The notes beneath the pieces are model-generated. The model worked only from the letters and a program-made list of their open reading frames with translations. It ran no database searches and was not told where the DNA came from. 64,000 nt of DNA from Chryseobacterium balustinum (GTDB lineage: Bacteria; Bacteroidota; Bacteroidia; Flavobacteriales; Weeksellaceae). Location of the stretch: NCBI RefSeq assembly GCF_900168205.1, contig NZ_FUZE01000017.1:1-64000 (forward strand), in the 5' to 3' direction. How positions within the stretch are numbered: position 1 is the first letter of the stretch; the number at the start of each line of letters is the position of its first letter. A program made the translations under genes and the position numbers. Positions 33,545-42,119 of this stretch are shown here, in pieces.

Positions 33545-34435
33545 ATGAAAAATATTTTGAATGCAGGTCTTGTTGGTTTGGTTTTGGCATTTACCAGTTG
33601 CAAATCACCAAATTACAATGCTATGTTGGAAAATACTGAACCAAAATTAATATCAAATCAATTTTCATTTACCGAAGGACCTGCAGCAGACAAAGCCGGG
33701 AACGTTTATTTTACAGATCAACCCAATGACAAAATTTATGTCTGGGACTGGAAAACCAATAAAGTATCCTTATTTTTAGATAAAACAGGGCGGGCCAATG
33801 GAACCTATTTCGATAAAAATGATAATTTGATTACCTGTTCAGACAATGAAGGTGAAATCTGGAAGATTGGTAAAGACAAGTCGGTTGAGGTTTTATCTAA
33901 AGGTTTTGAAGGGAAAAGATTAAATGGTCCCAATGACCTTTGGTTAGATGGTAATGGTGGAATTTATTTCACTGACCCTTTGTATAAAAGAGATTACTGG
34001 CAAGATTTTAAAGTAGAGATTCCTGAAAAAAATCTGTATTACAGAAGTAAAGATGGTAAAATCTCAAAATTGGAAACTTTTGTACAGCCTAATGGAATCA
34101 TTGGAAGTGTGAAGCTGAAAAAACTCTACGTCTCAGATATTGATGCCGGAAAAACGTATGTTTACGATATTTTAGGAGACGGAAAATTATCTGAAAAGAA
34201 ACTTTTCTGTGAAATGGGTTCAGACGGAATGACGCTTGACAAAGATGGAAATCTTTACATTATAGGAGATGGGGTCACTGTTTTTAATGCTAAAGGTGAA
34301 AAAGTACATCACATTAAAATTCCTGAAGACTGGACGGGAAATGTGACTTTTGGAGGGGAGAAAAACGATATTCTGTTTATTACCGCTTCAAAATCTGTTT
34401 ACACATTGCAGACAAAAACAAAAGGATTGAAATAA
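33545..34435 (+). CDS. SMP-30/gluconolactonase-like lipoprotein
   Basis: 296 residues. Lipoprotein signal with lipobox AFTSC near Cys 20. The six-bladed propeller pattern of the SMP-30/LRE family is seen: FTEGPAADKAGNVYFTDQP, LNGPNDLWLDGNGGIYFTDP, PNGIIGS, and MTLDKDGNLYI. The conserved Glu, Asn and Asp positions for the metal are present. Likely lactone or phosphoester hydrolysis in the envelope; substrate unknown. TATATTTG at 33463-33470 may be its -7 box. Confidence 0.88.
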   Translation: MKNILNAGLVGLVLAFTSCKSPNYNAMLENTEPKLISNQFSFTEGPAADKAGNVYFTDQPNDKIYVWDWKTNKVSLFLDKTGRANGTYFDKNDNLITCSDNEGEIWKIGKDKSVEVLSKGFEGKRLNGPNDLWLDGNGGIYFTDPLYKRDYWQDFKVEIPEKNLYYRSKDGKISKLETFVQPNGIIGSVKLKKLYVSDIDAGKTYVYDILGDGKLSEKKLFCEMGSDGMTLDKDGNLYIIGDGVTVFNAKGEKVHHIKIPEDWTGNVTFGGEKNDILFITASKSVYTLQTKTKGLK

Positions 34436-34439
34436 ATTA

Positions 34440-34483
34440 AGGTTGAGGTTTAGAACTATTTCTTTCAGTCTAAACCTCAACCT
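34440..34483. terminator. Bidirectional hairpin between converging genes
   Basis: Perfect 15-bp arms AGGTTGAGGTTTAGA and TCTAAACCTCAACCT between the SMP-30-like gene and the DEAD-box helicase gene. The T run is weak on both sides. Confidence 0.65.
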
Positions 34484-34493
34484 CGATCTTAAA

Positions 34494-35801
34494 TTAATAA
34501 GCAACTTCCATTTTCACTTTCTTGCCTTTCAGCTTTTCAGTGCTCAGTTTTTTCAGTAAATCTCTTACTTTAGTTCTTGAAATAGCCACATAAGATGTTG
34601 TATCTTTTACTTCGATCAGACCTAGATCTTCTTTCTGTAATTTTCCTTTTTTCAATAAATATCCAACGATATCCACTTTGTTGACCTTGTCTTTTTTTCC
34701 TGCGCTGATATAAACCGTCTGGAATGGCGGGTTTGCAGGAACTTTAGAATATTCTTTTACAGATTCTTCCGGCGTATCTTTTTTGATAAACGGAAACTTT
34801 TCATCTTCTGTCATCACCAAATAGGCAGAACCTTTTGCATTCATTCTTGCGGTACGACCGTTTCTGTGAATAAAAGCGTCTTCTGTGGTCGGTAATTGAT
34901 AATGAACGATCGATTCAACTTCCGGAACGTCTAAACCTCTTGCTGCCAAGTCTGTGGTGATTAAAACTCTGGCTGTATCATTTCTGAATTTCAGCAAAGC
35001 ACGTTCTCTTTCGTCTTGTTCCATACCTCCGTGGAAGGTTTCTCTGGCGATGCCTTTATCTAAAAGCAGATCAGCAATACGGTCAACAGTTTCTCTGTGA
35101 TTACAGAAAATAAGCGTTCTTTTGTTTCCAATTTTACAAATCAAATGAAATAAAGTATCTAATTTTTCCTCAGAAATTGTCATTACTTTTCTTAATTGAA
35201 TATCAGGTTTATTCTCTCCTAATTTTAAGAAATCAATTACTTTTTCGTCTTTCAAGCCTGTAAACTTTGGAATTTCATCCATCGATGTTGCCGAAGTCAG
35301 CATTCTCTGGTAAAGATTGTACATATTCTCAATAATATATTCCATATCATCATGAAAACCAAGTTCTAAAGCTTTGTCAAACTCATCCAAAACCAGATTT
35401 TTTATGGTCTTTACATCAAGATTTTTGTTTCTCATATGATAAGCAACTCTTCCTGGAGTTCCGATCAATACAGCAGGAGCTTCCTTGAGATTGTTTATTT
35501 CAATCTTTTTATCGTGACCTCCGTAGCAAACAGTGACCTTAAAATCTGTTCCCATCGATTTGAAAACCTGCTCAATCTGAAGAGCTAATTCTCTTGCCGG
35601 AACCAAAATTAAAGTCTGAATTCCCGTTGATTCTTTCTTAAGATTTCTAAGAACAGGAAACAAAAAGGCCAATGTTTTCCCTGATCCTGTAGGTGAAAGT
35701 AAAACAACATCGGTATTGTTTTCTGTAGTTTTATATGTAGTTTTCTGCATCTGATTCATATCCTGAATCTGCAGTTTTTTGTAAATAGATTCTAATTCCA
35801 T
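34494..35801 (-). CDS. DEAD-box RNA helicase, DbpA-like
   Basis: 435 residues from ATG 35801; the longer frame starting inside the tandem array is rejected because the conserved protein begins MELESIYKKLQ. Helicase motifs: SPTGSGKT, PARELALQ, GTPGR, DEFD (motif II, so DEFD rather than DEAD), SAT, and HRNGRTAR. The C-terminal 80 residues resemble the DbpA RNA-binding domain that targets 23S rRNA (FQTVYISAGKKDKVNKVDIV). Likely in ribosome assembly. A -7 box (TACCTTTG, 35806-35813) lies so close to the ATG that the mRNA may be nearly leaderless. Confidence 0.9.
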   Translation of the reverse strand: MELESIYKKLQIQDMNQMQKTTYKTTENNTDVVLLSPTGSGKTLAFLFPVLRNLKKESTGIQTLILVPARELALQIEQVFKSMGTDFKVTVCYGGHDKKIEINNLKEAPAVLIGTPGRVAYHMRNKNLDVKTIKNLVLDEFDKALELGFHDDMEYIIENMYNLYQRMLTSATSMDEIPKFTGLKDEKVIDFLKLGENKPDIQLRKVMTISEEKLDTLFHLICKIGNKRTLIFCNHRETVDRIADLLLDKGIARETFHGGMEQDERERALLKFRNDTARVLITTDLAARGLDVPEVESIVHYQLPTTEDAFIHRNGRTARMNAKGSAYLVMTEDEKFPFIKKDTPEESVKEYSKVPANPPFQTVYISAGKKDKVNKVDIVGYLLKKGKLQKEDLGLIEVKDTTSYVAISRTKVRDLLKKLSTEKLKGKKVKMEVAY

Positions 35802-35866
35802 TTTGCAAAGGTAAGTTAAAAGAATTTTTGTGGAAATTATTAAATAAATTTTACAGAAATTTGCAT

Positions 35867-35946
35867 AAACACTCAAACACTCAAACACTCAAACACTCAA
35901 ACACTCAAACACTCAAACACTCAAACACTCAAACACTCAAACACTC
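35867..35946. repeat. Tandem array (AAACACTC) x 10
   Basis: Ten perfect 8-bp copies filling the gap between the divergent helicase and thioesterase genes, ending three bases before the thioesterase ATG at 35950 and 65 bp upstream of the helicase ATG. Changes in copy number would alter the thioesterase 5' leader. Confidence 0.95.
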
Positions 35947-35949
35947 AAC

Positions 35950-36372
35950 ATGACTCCCGAAAAAAGAAAACTCATGACCGACAGTTTCAATCGTTCTGAA
36001 ACGTTGAAATTCTATAAAGCCGAATTATTGGAAGTGGAAACCGATTATGTATCCATCAAAATCCCAAAAATGGAAATGATGACCCGAACTGCGGGAATGT
36101 TCAACGGGGCAATGATTGCTTCTTTGGTGGATGTTTCTTCAGGATATGCCGCGGTAAGTCATTACGAAGAAGATTGTTATGTGGTGACAGTAGAGTTGAA
36201 GGTTAATTATCTTCGTCCTGCAATGGGAGATGCGCTGGTTTCGAAAGCTTATGTAGTGAAAGGAGGTTCTAAAATCAGTGTCATCAGAACTGAAATTTAT
36301 ACGGTTGACGAAAACCGTACTTCAGAAAGTCATGTAGCAACCTCTTTGGTGACAATGATGAAAATTAAATAG
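35950..36372 (+). CDS. PaaI-type hotdog thioesterase
   Basis: 140 residues with one hotdog fold: NGAMIASLVDVSSGYAA, ELKVNYLRPAMGD and the final beta strand. These fit the PaaI/YbdB acyl-CoA thioesterase group (or the related DUF4442 group). Substrate unknown. The start codon directly abuts an 8-bp tandem array, and no ribosome-binding site other than the array itself is visible, so translation may respond to array length. Confidence 0.85.
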   Translation: MTPEKRKLMTDSFNRSETLKFYKAELLEVETDYVSIKIPKMEMMTRTAGMFNGAMIASLVDVSSGYAAVSHYEEDCYVVTVELKVNYLRPAMGDALVSKAYVVKGGSKISVIRTEIYTVDENRTSESHVATSLVTMMKIK

Positions 36373-36466
36373 ATTTACAGCAAAGAAAACTTAGTATTCA
36401 TCATTAATTGAATGTGATTGGAATAAGTTTTGTTTATAAAGACCGATAATATAAAAATTAAATACT

Positions 36467-36811
36467 ATGAACTTAATCATTCGACTATTGATTACGGCTA
36501 TTGTAGCTTTTTTACTCACCAAAATTTTACCGGGTGTGCATTTTGACGGTTTTTCAACGGCAATCATTTTTGCAATTGTTTTAGGACTTTTAAATCTTAT
36601 TGTAAAACCTGTTTTAAGTCTTTTTGGTTTGCCGCTTACAATTATTACTTTGGGCTTTTTTGCTTTGGTAATTAATGCTATTATTATTCTTATCGCAGAT
36701 TATTTTATAGATAGTATGATGGTAGATGGTTTTTGGTGGGCGTTTATTTTTAGCATTGCGCTTTCTATAGTGACATCACTTGCCAATTCGATGTTTTCAG
36801 ATGGAGATTAA
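36467..36811 (+). CDS. Phage-holin-4 family membrane protein
   Basis: 114 residues with four membrane helices: LIIRLLITAIVAFLLTKIL, FAIVLGLLNLIVKPVLSLF, LTIITLGFFALVINAIIIL and FWWAFIFSIALSIVTSLA. The pattern N-x-x-V-K-P is the hallmark of this family (PF04020-type). Despite the name these are common chromosomal proteins; no phage gene is near. Followed by a strong terminator. Confidence 0.88.
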   Translation: MNLIIRLLITAIVAFLLTKILPGVHFDGFSTAIIFAIVLGLLNLIVKPVLSLFGLPLTIITLGFFALVINAIIILIADYFIDSMMVDGFWWAFIFSIALSIVTSLANSMFSDGD

Positions 36812-36833
36812 TTAAATTAAATTCTTAAAAATA

Positions 36834-36866
36834 AAAAAGTGGAAATTCAAAAGATTTCCACTTTTT
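36834..36866 (+). terminator. Terminator after the holin-like gene
   Basis: Stem AAAAAGTGGAAAT / ATTTCCACTTTTT with a 7-nt loop and further T. The rest of the gap up to 37113 is extremely AT-rich (runs of TTAATTAA) and carries a -7 box TATTTTTG at 37074-37081 for the adhesin gene. Confidence 0.85.
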
Positions 36867-37113
36867 TTATGAGATAGAGTATTCTTAAGATTTAAAAATG
36901 AATATTGTGGGGTTTGTGTGGTAATTTGAAATGAAGATAATGCTATGATATCCGATTATTATTATTATAGTATTAATTAATTAATTAATTTTTAATAATT
37001 CATAAATAATTAAAAATTGGTAAGTATTTTGTATTTAAAAATTAATATTTTTAAAATATATTTATTAGTAAATTATTTTTGATTAATTAATAATTTATTT
37101 ACACCAAATTTCC

Positions 37114-40100
37114 ATGACAAAATATTTACAGATTTACCTACTGTTGATCAGTTGTTATGCCTTTTCTCAGGCTCCCATCAATGTAAAAGTAAAAGACGCT
37201 TTTGGGAATGAAAATTTTCATGTAACATGTACCAATGATCTTGACGCCAATGGCTGTATTCCGCTTCATGTAGAATACCCGGAGCTGAAACAAACTACAA
37301 CGTACCAGCTTACGCAGGGAACGTATGACCCACCAATCCCTTTGAATCAGGGAACGGCACTGAATGCTAATTTTGACGATTTATTTACGACAAAAGTAGA
37401 TTTACCGTTTAAATTTTGTTTTTTTAATCAATATTTTGAATCTGTCGTCATTGGTTCAAACGGAATGGTCACGTTTGATCTGAATCAGCAGGGAAATATC
37501 AATTATCCCAATGTGCTTTGGCAAAATCCTGATCCGAGTTTGCCTAAAAATTCTATTTTCGGGGTATATCACGACATGGTTTTTTCTGCTTCAGACACAT
37601 CAGAAATTTACTATTCTACAGTGGGAACTGCACCTTACAGAAAGTTTGTCATCAGTTATTATGACGGAAGAGTTGCCGGTTGTACCGATCGCTCTTCATC
37701 ACAAATTGTTTTACATGAAACCACCAATATTGTGGAAGTTTTTGTAGATAAAAAATTGACACCCTGCCCAACCAGAAAGTTTGAAAATGCTTTGATAGGA
37801 ATTATAAATGATACGGGAACTGTAGGATATTCTCCGGCTTCAAGAAATACCGGAAATTGGCAGGCTTTGCAGGAATCATGGAAGTTTACTCCCAATGGAA
37901 GTGCAATTCAGCCAACCGTAACGTGGACCAATTCAGCAGGACAAACCGTGGGAACAGGAATTCAGGCTACTTTGTGTCCTACGCAGAATGAAGTTTATAC
38001 CGCCAATGTTGTTTTTAATATTTGTGGAAATAGTAATTTAACGTTAACTGATGATTTCACTCTTGATTTTGATCCTTCTTATCCTATTTCAAGAAATTAT
38101 ACTCAAGATTTTTGTGGAAACGCTCCCATTCAGCTTAATTTAAATGATTTTAAGCCTAATGTAACCTCACAAAATCCGGCGAATTTTAATTTTACTTTTT
38201 ATCAGACTTTAGCTGATGCGCAAAATAATCAGAATAGTATTTCTACAACTTACTCGTTGAATGCTAATAAAGTTTTGTACGTCAGAATTCAGAATCCTAA
38301 TGTTCCCGGATGTTTTAGAGTGTCGGTTCTTACCTTAAATTTCCTTACCAAAAATCTTTTGACGGATAGTATTTTACTTTGCGATACTAACAACGATGGA
38401 ATTGAACAGAATTATGATTTAAGTTTCTTAAACAGTCAGCTTTTTCCTGCAGGAACATCTGGATTTTCATATTTTTTGTCTCAGGCGAATGCTCAAAATA
38501 ATACGAATGCCGTAACCACGGCAAATATTACAACGAATGCAAAACTTTGGATAAGATTACAGGATGCAGAATGTACTTATATTCTCGGACCTGTAAGTTT
38601 CACTTTCCAACCGGGAGTGAATGCCAATTCACCTATTAATTTTTCGTTCACAATATGTGACATTAATGCAGATAATAACGAACCTTTTGATTTTGCTTTA
38701 AATATTGGACCTTTAATTACGACACAGCCAGGAGTCACTTTTACGGTTTATCAAACTTTTTTGGAAGCCTATAATAATTCCGGAACGGTAATAGGAACGA
38801 TTAAAGAAGGGCAGTACACGGTTTACATCAGAGTTCAGATTCCGGGAGGTTGCTTTGCTGTAGTTACCGTTAACTTAAATATCACCTTTACTAAGATTCT
38901 GGTTAATGATAAAAATGAATATATCTGCTTCAACGGAACTGATGATATTACTGTTAATCTTCAGACCCTTTCTGCAAATATGCTTATTGCTCCGTCAACG
39001 GTTCCTGTTACAGAATTTTATGACAATTATTCAGCGGCTTTAGATGGAATAAATCCTATTTCACCCACGCAAACGATTACAGAAAACGGAAACTTTGTAA
39101 GCAAAACATTTTATGTCCGGTTTGAGCAAAGTGAAACCTGTTATACCATTAAAGCGATTAATGTTCATTTGGTTCATCCGGTTATTGTAGATTCTAATTT
39201 TACGGTGTGTGATTTTAATAATGATAATGCGGAAGTTGTTTCCTTAGCTCAGTTTTCGGGAGCGATTATCGGAAATCAGAACGCAACCACAACTTTCTAT
39301 CTAACACAAGCTGATGCTCAGAACGGAAACAATCCTGTAACGAGTATAAATGTTGTAGGTACTAGACAGCTTTTCGTGAAGATCAATTCTTACAATTGTA
39401 CTCAGATCTATCCGGTGACCATTAGTTTGGTATCAACTCCTGCTGTAAGTAATGTTGTGAATATTAACCTTATTAATATTTGTGATAACAATAATGATGG
39501 AGTAGAGTTGTATAACCTTGTGTTGGCTCAACCTCAAATTTATAGCGGTTCCAATGTTACATTTACCTATTATACTTCATATAATTCTGCGACTCATGCT
39601 TTTTCAGGAGCAATTACCAATCCTGGACAATTTCCGGTTCAGGGAAGCGCAACGGTTTATGTGAAAGTAAAATTTAATAATAATGAATGTTTTTCTGCAT
39701 CACAATTGAATATTCAGATGACCTTTTTACCAGTAATTGTGCTAAAGAATGCTGTTTTAAATACGTGTGATGAAGATTTTAATCTAAATGAGACCTTCCA
39801 GCTGAATGATGCGGTTTCTCAAATGTTTTTACCTTCTCAGAATACGTATCCGCTTTCTGATATGACGATTACTTATTACAATACTTTAGCACAAGCCAAT
39901 GCAGGAGTTCCTTCTACTCAGATTGGGAACAGTATTGTAACAACAGTTTCTACGGTTCAGGTTTGGGCAAGATTTCAATCGAAAACAAATGGTTGCTTTT
40001 CTGTAGCGCCTATTGAATTGAATACATACTTTCCTCCAAAAGCAATTAATTCAACGATAACAGTTTGTGATGATAATCTTGATGGTGTTTATGAAGTCAA

Positions 40101-41313
40101 TCTGATGAATTATACCAATCTTTATGTAGATATTCCGAATACAATTAATACTTTCACCTTCTATCTTACTCAAAGTGATGCACAAAACGGGACAAACCCA
40201 ATTGTCAATCCACAAAGCTTTACGGAAAACCCTTTTCCACAGCAGATTTGGGTAAAAGTGATGAATATTCCTGGATGTGATGATATCGCAACGATTAATT
40301 TTATCATCGGAACTAAAGTCGTGCTTCAAAATTCCGGTCCATTCCTTCTCAATAATGTCTGCGATACCTTAAATGATGGAATAGAAAATGTAAATCTTAC
40401 CCAGTATGAATCACAGATTTTCTCAGGGACTAATGCTTCTTTTACTTATTATGCTTCTTTAGCTGATTTAAATTCAGGAACGAATGCCATTGCAAATCCC
40501 GCGAGTTATCCTTTTAATCAAAATTTAGGGTCAGATATTGTGTATGTGAGAGTAAGTGTTCCAGGATTATGCCCTGAAATAGCAACCATTAAAATATCGC
40601 TTAAGAAGGTTCCTATTTTTGAGATCCCAACTCAATATTTCTGTCCGGATGCAACATTCAGCTATACTTTAAAAGTAGAAGGATTTAATATTATAAGTTA
40701 CGTCTGGACAAATCCTACGGGGCAAATTGTTTCCACTACCGATACGGTTGTTAATATGAATCTGGTTGGAACCTATTCAGTTACCGTAACTGCAGATAAC
40801 GGATGTTCTTACACTGCGACTTTTGAAGCAAAATATTATGATGTTCCGGTTATTCAGAATATGATTGCGAGTGGTAATACTTATACAATAATTGCTACCG
40901 GTTCGCAGCCAATCCTCTATTCAATTGACGGAATTAATTGGCAGGCAACAAATGTTTTCTATAATTTACCAACAGGAATTACAACATTCTATGTAAAATA
41001 TGTGGAAGGTAAATGTATTGTAAAACAGGATGGTGTTATTTTAGATATCAAAAATGCAATTACACCAAACGGAGATGGGCAAAATGATAAATGGATCATC
41101 AGGAACCTTCATGTTTTCGGAGCCAAAATGACCAATGTAAAAGTATTTGACCGTTATCAATATCTGATTTTTGAGCAAAATACAAATACCCAAATCGTCT
41201 GGGACGGAACCATCGCGGGAAGAGCAATACCAACTTCGAGCTATTGGTATGTGATTACACTTCCGGATGGAAGAACATTTACGGGCTGGGTACTTGTGAA
41301 GAATAATAATTAA
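37114..41313 (+). CDS. Large T9SS-exported repeat protein, type B sorting domain
   Basis: 1399 residues. Signal peptide MTKYLQIYLLLISCYAFSQ, an N-terminal beta-rich domain (GSNGMVTFDLN, IFGVYHDMVF), then about ten repeats of 85-95 residues, each containing a CD-x-N-x-D-G/N motif and a strand such as FTFYLTQSDAQNGTNPI. The C-terminus (AITPNGDGQNDKWIIRNL ... KVFDRYQYLIFEQ ... VWDGTIAGRAIPTSSYWYVI) is the gliding-motility/type B sorting domain recognised by the type IX system. Surface-exposed or released adhesin. Repeat number may vary between strains. Confidence 0.92.
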   Translation: MTKYLQIYLLLISCYAFSQAPINVKVKDAFGNENFHVTCTNDLDANGCIPLHVEYPELKQTTTYQLTQGTYDPPIPLNQGTALNANFDDLFTTKVDLPFKFCFFNQYFESVVIGSNGMVTFDLNQQGNINYPNVLWQNPDPSLPKNSIFGVYHDMVFSASDTSEIYYSTVGTAPYRKFVISYYDGRVAGCTDRSSSQIVLHETTNIVEVFVDKKLTPCPTRKFENALIGIINDTGTVGYSPASRNTGNWQALQESWKFTPNGSAIQPTVTWTNSAGQTVGTGIQATLCPTQNEVYTANVVFNICGNSNLTLTDDFTLDFDPSYPISRNYTQDFCGNAPIQLNLNDFKPNVTSQNPANFNFTFYQTLADAQNNQNSISTTYSLNANKVLYVRIQNPNVPGCFRVSVLTLNFLTKNLLTDSILLCDTNNDGIEQNYDLSFLNSQLFPAGTSGFSYFLSQANAQNNTNAVTTANITTNAKLWIRLQDAECTYILGPVSFTFQPGVNANSPINFSFTICDINADNNEPFDFALNIGPLITTQPGVTFTVYQTFLEAYNNSGTVIGTIKEGQYTVYIRVQIPGGCFAVVTVNLNITFTKILVNDKNEYICFNGTDDITVNLQTLSANMLIAPSTVPVTEFYDNYSAALDGINPISPTQTITENGNFVSKTFYVRFEQSETCYTIKAINVHLVHPVIVDSNFTVCDFNNDNAEVVSLAQFSGAIIGNQNATTTFYLTQADAQNGNNPVTSINVVGTRQLFVKINSYNCTQIYPVTISLVSTPAVSNVVNINLINICDNNNDGVELYNLVLAQPQIYSGSNVTFTYYTSYNSATHAFSGAITNPGQFPVQGSATVYVKVKFNNNECFSASQLNIQMTFLPVIVLKNAVLNTCDEDFNLNETFQLNDAVSQMFLPSQNTYPLSDMTITYYNTLAQANAGVPSTQIGNSIVTTVSTVQVWARFQSKTNGCFSVAPIELNTYFPPKAINSTITVCDDNLDGVYEVNLMNYTNLYVDIPNTINTFTFYLTQSDAQNGTNPIVNPQSFTENPFPQQIWVKVMNIPGCDDIATINFIIGTKVVLQNSGPFLLNNVCDTLNDGIENVNLTQYESQIFSGTNASFTYYASLADLNSGTNAIANPASYPFNQNLGSDIVYVRVSVPGLCPEIATIKISLKKVPIFEIPTQYFCPDATFSYTLKVEGFNIISYVWTNPTGQIVSTTDTVVNMNLVGTYSVTVTADNGCSYTATFEAKYYDVPVIQNMIASGNTYTIIATGSQPILYSIDGINWQATNVFYNLPTGITTFYVKYVEGKCIVKQDGVILDIKNAITPNGDGQNDKWIIRNLHVFGAKMTNVKVFDRYQYLIFEQNTNTQIVWDGTIAGRAIPTSSYWYVITLPDGRTFTGWVLVKNNN

Positions 41314-41331
41314 AATCTTTTGAATAAGAAT

Positions 41332-41362
41332 AACTACCTCATTGAAATTCAATGAGGTAGTT
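41332..41362 (+). terminator. Terminator of the T9SS adhesin gene
   Basis: Nearly perfect palindrome AACTACCTCATTGAA / TTCAATGAGGTAGTT, 18 bp after the stop codon. Confidence 0.8.
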
Positions 41363-41397
41363 TCTTTCTGCAGAAATATTGATTAGATAATTACTTT

Positions 41398-41466
41398 GTT
41401 TGTCATTCCGTAGGAATCTCAACAATAATTTAAAAATATCGCTTAGATTCCTACAGAATGACAAAC
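41398..41466. repeat. Palindromic dispersed repeat (REP/MITE-like)
   Basis: Two 22-bp arms, complementary at all but one position (a G-U in RNA), separated by 25 bp. The arm core is GTCATTCCGTAGGAATCT. Arms of this sequence are, to my knowledge, widespread in flavobacterial intergenic regions. Nothing else is seen in 41467-41694 apart from one copy of a 21-bp direct repeat. Confidence 0.75.
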
Positions 41467-41541
41467 TCTGAGTAAAGTTTGAAAAGGAATTCCATCATAC
41501 AGTATATTTTCTCATTTGATTTGCACGAGTTTTCTAATTTG

Positions 41542-42081
41542 AATATCTTTAAAACCACAAAATTTAAAACTATAAAAGCTGGATTGTAATTATATCTATT
41601 TTATGCATATAGTTGCAATAATTCAAAAGAAAAAAAGTTTAAACATCCTACTTAAGTTTAAAATAATAAATTTACAAATTAGTAACGACCTTTTATGAAA
41701 ACCCTCTTTAAAAAGCAACTTTTTATTCTTTTTAATCTGCCTATATTGATATTTATAATTCTGTTGTTTTTTATAAATAAAGATACAACAGATACAATAG
41801 GTTTTAACAGAAAAATAGGATGGAATATTTGGGATAAATACCTAGGGAATTCATTATATAATTTTTCAGTTTTTGTGATTACTTATTTTACTTATATTTT
41901 AGGTTATTTTATTATTGCCTTAATTAGAAGATCAACAAATTTATATTTGTCATTGATACATTTTACACTCTCCATAATCAATCTTATCTTATTGTTTATC
42001 AATCCACAATATTACATACTCATCCCTATATCGATAATTTGTTTTATAATTTTCATTTTTAATATCTTTAAAACCACAAAA
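41542..42081. repeat. 21-bp direct repeats flanking a small membrane gene
   Basis: Identical 21-bp copies lie at 41542-41562 and 42061-42081; the core is ATCTTTAAAACCACAAAA. The second copy encodes FKTTK near the end of the membrane protein. The spacing is 519 bp. It could be a target duplication left by insertion of the intervening gene. Confidence 0.8.
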
Positions 42082-42111
42082 AAACAATCAACGATCATCA
42101 AAAAACCATAA
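41695..42111 (+). CDS. Hypothetical four-helix membrane protein
   Basis: 138 residues, not recognised. Hydrophobic stretches at LFILFNLPILIFIILLFFI, FSVFVITYFTYILGYFIIALI, LIHFTLSIINLILLFI and YILIPISIICFIIFIFNI predict four helices, with a basic tail. It is more AT-rich than its neighbours, sits 8 bp before hutU and lies between 21-bp direct repeats, so it may be a recent insertion into the hutU upstream region. Confidence 0.6.
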   Translation: MKTLFKKQLFILFNLPILIFIILLFFINKDTTDTIGFNRKIGWNIWDKYLGNSLYNFSVFVITYFTYILGYFIIALIRRSTNLYLSLIHFTLSIINLILLFINPQYYILIPISIICFIIFIFNIFKTTKKQSTIIKKP

Positions 42112-42119
42112 ACTATATA

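Noticed and set aside
36467..36811. Prophage holin
   Set aside because: The family name is historical; no other phage gene is near, and these four-helix proteins are common on flavobacterial chromosomes.
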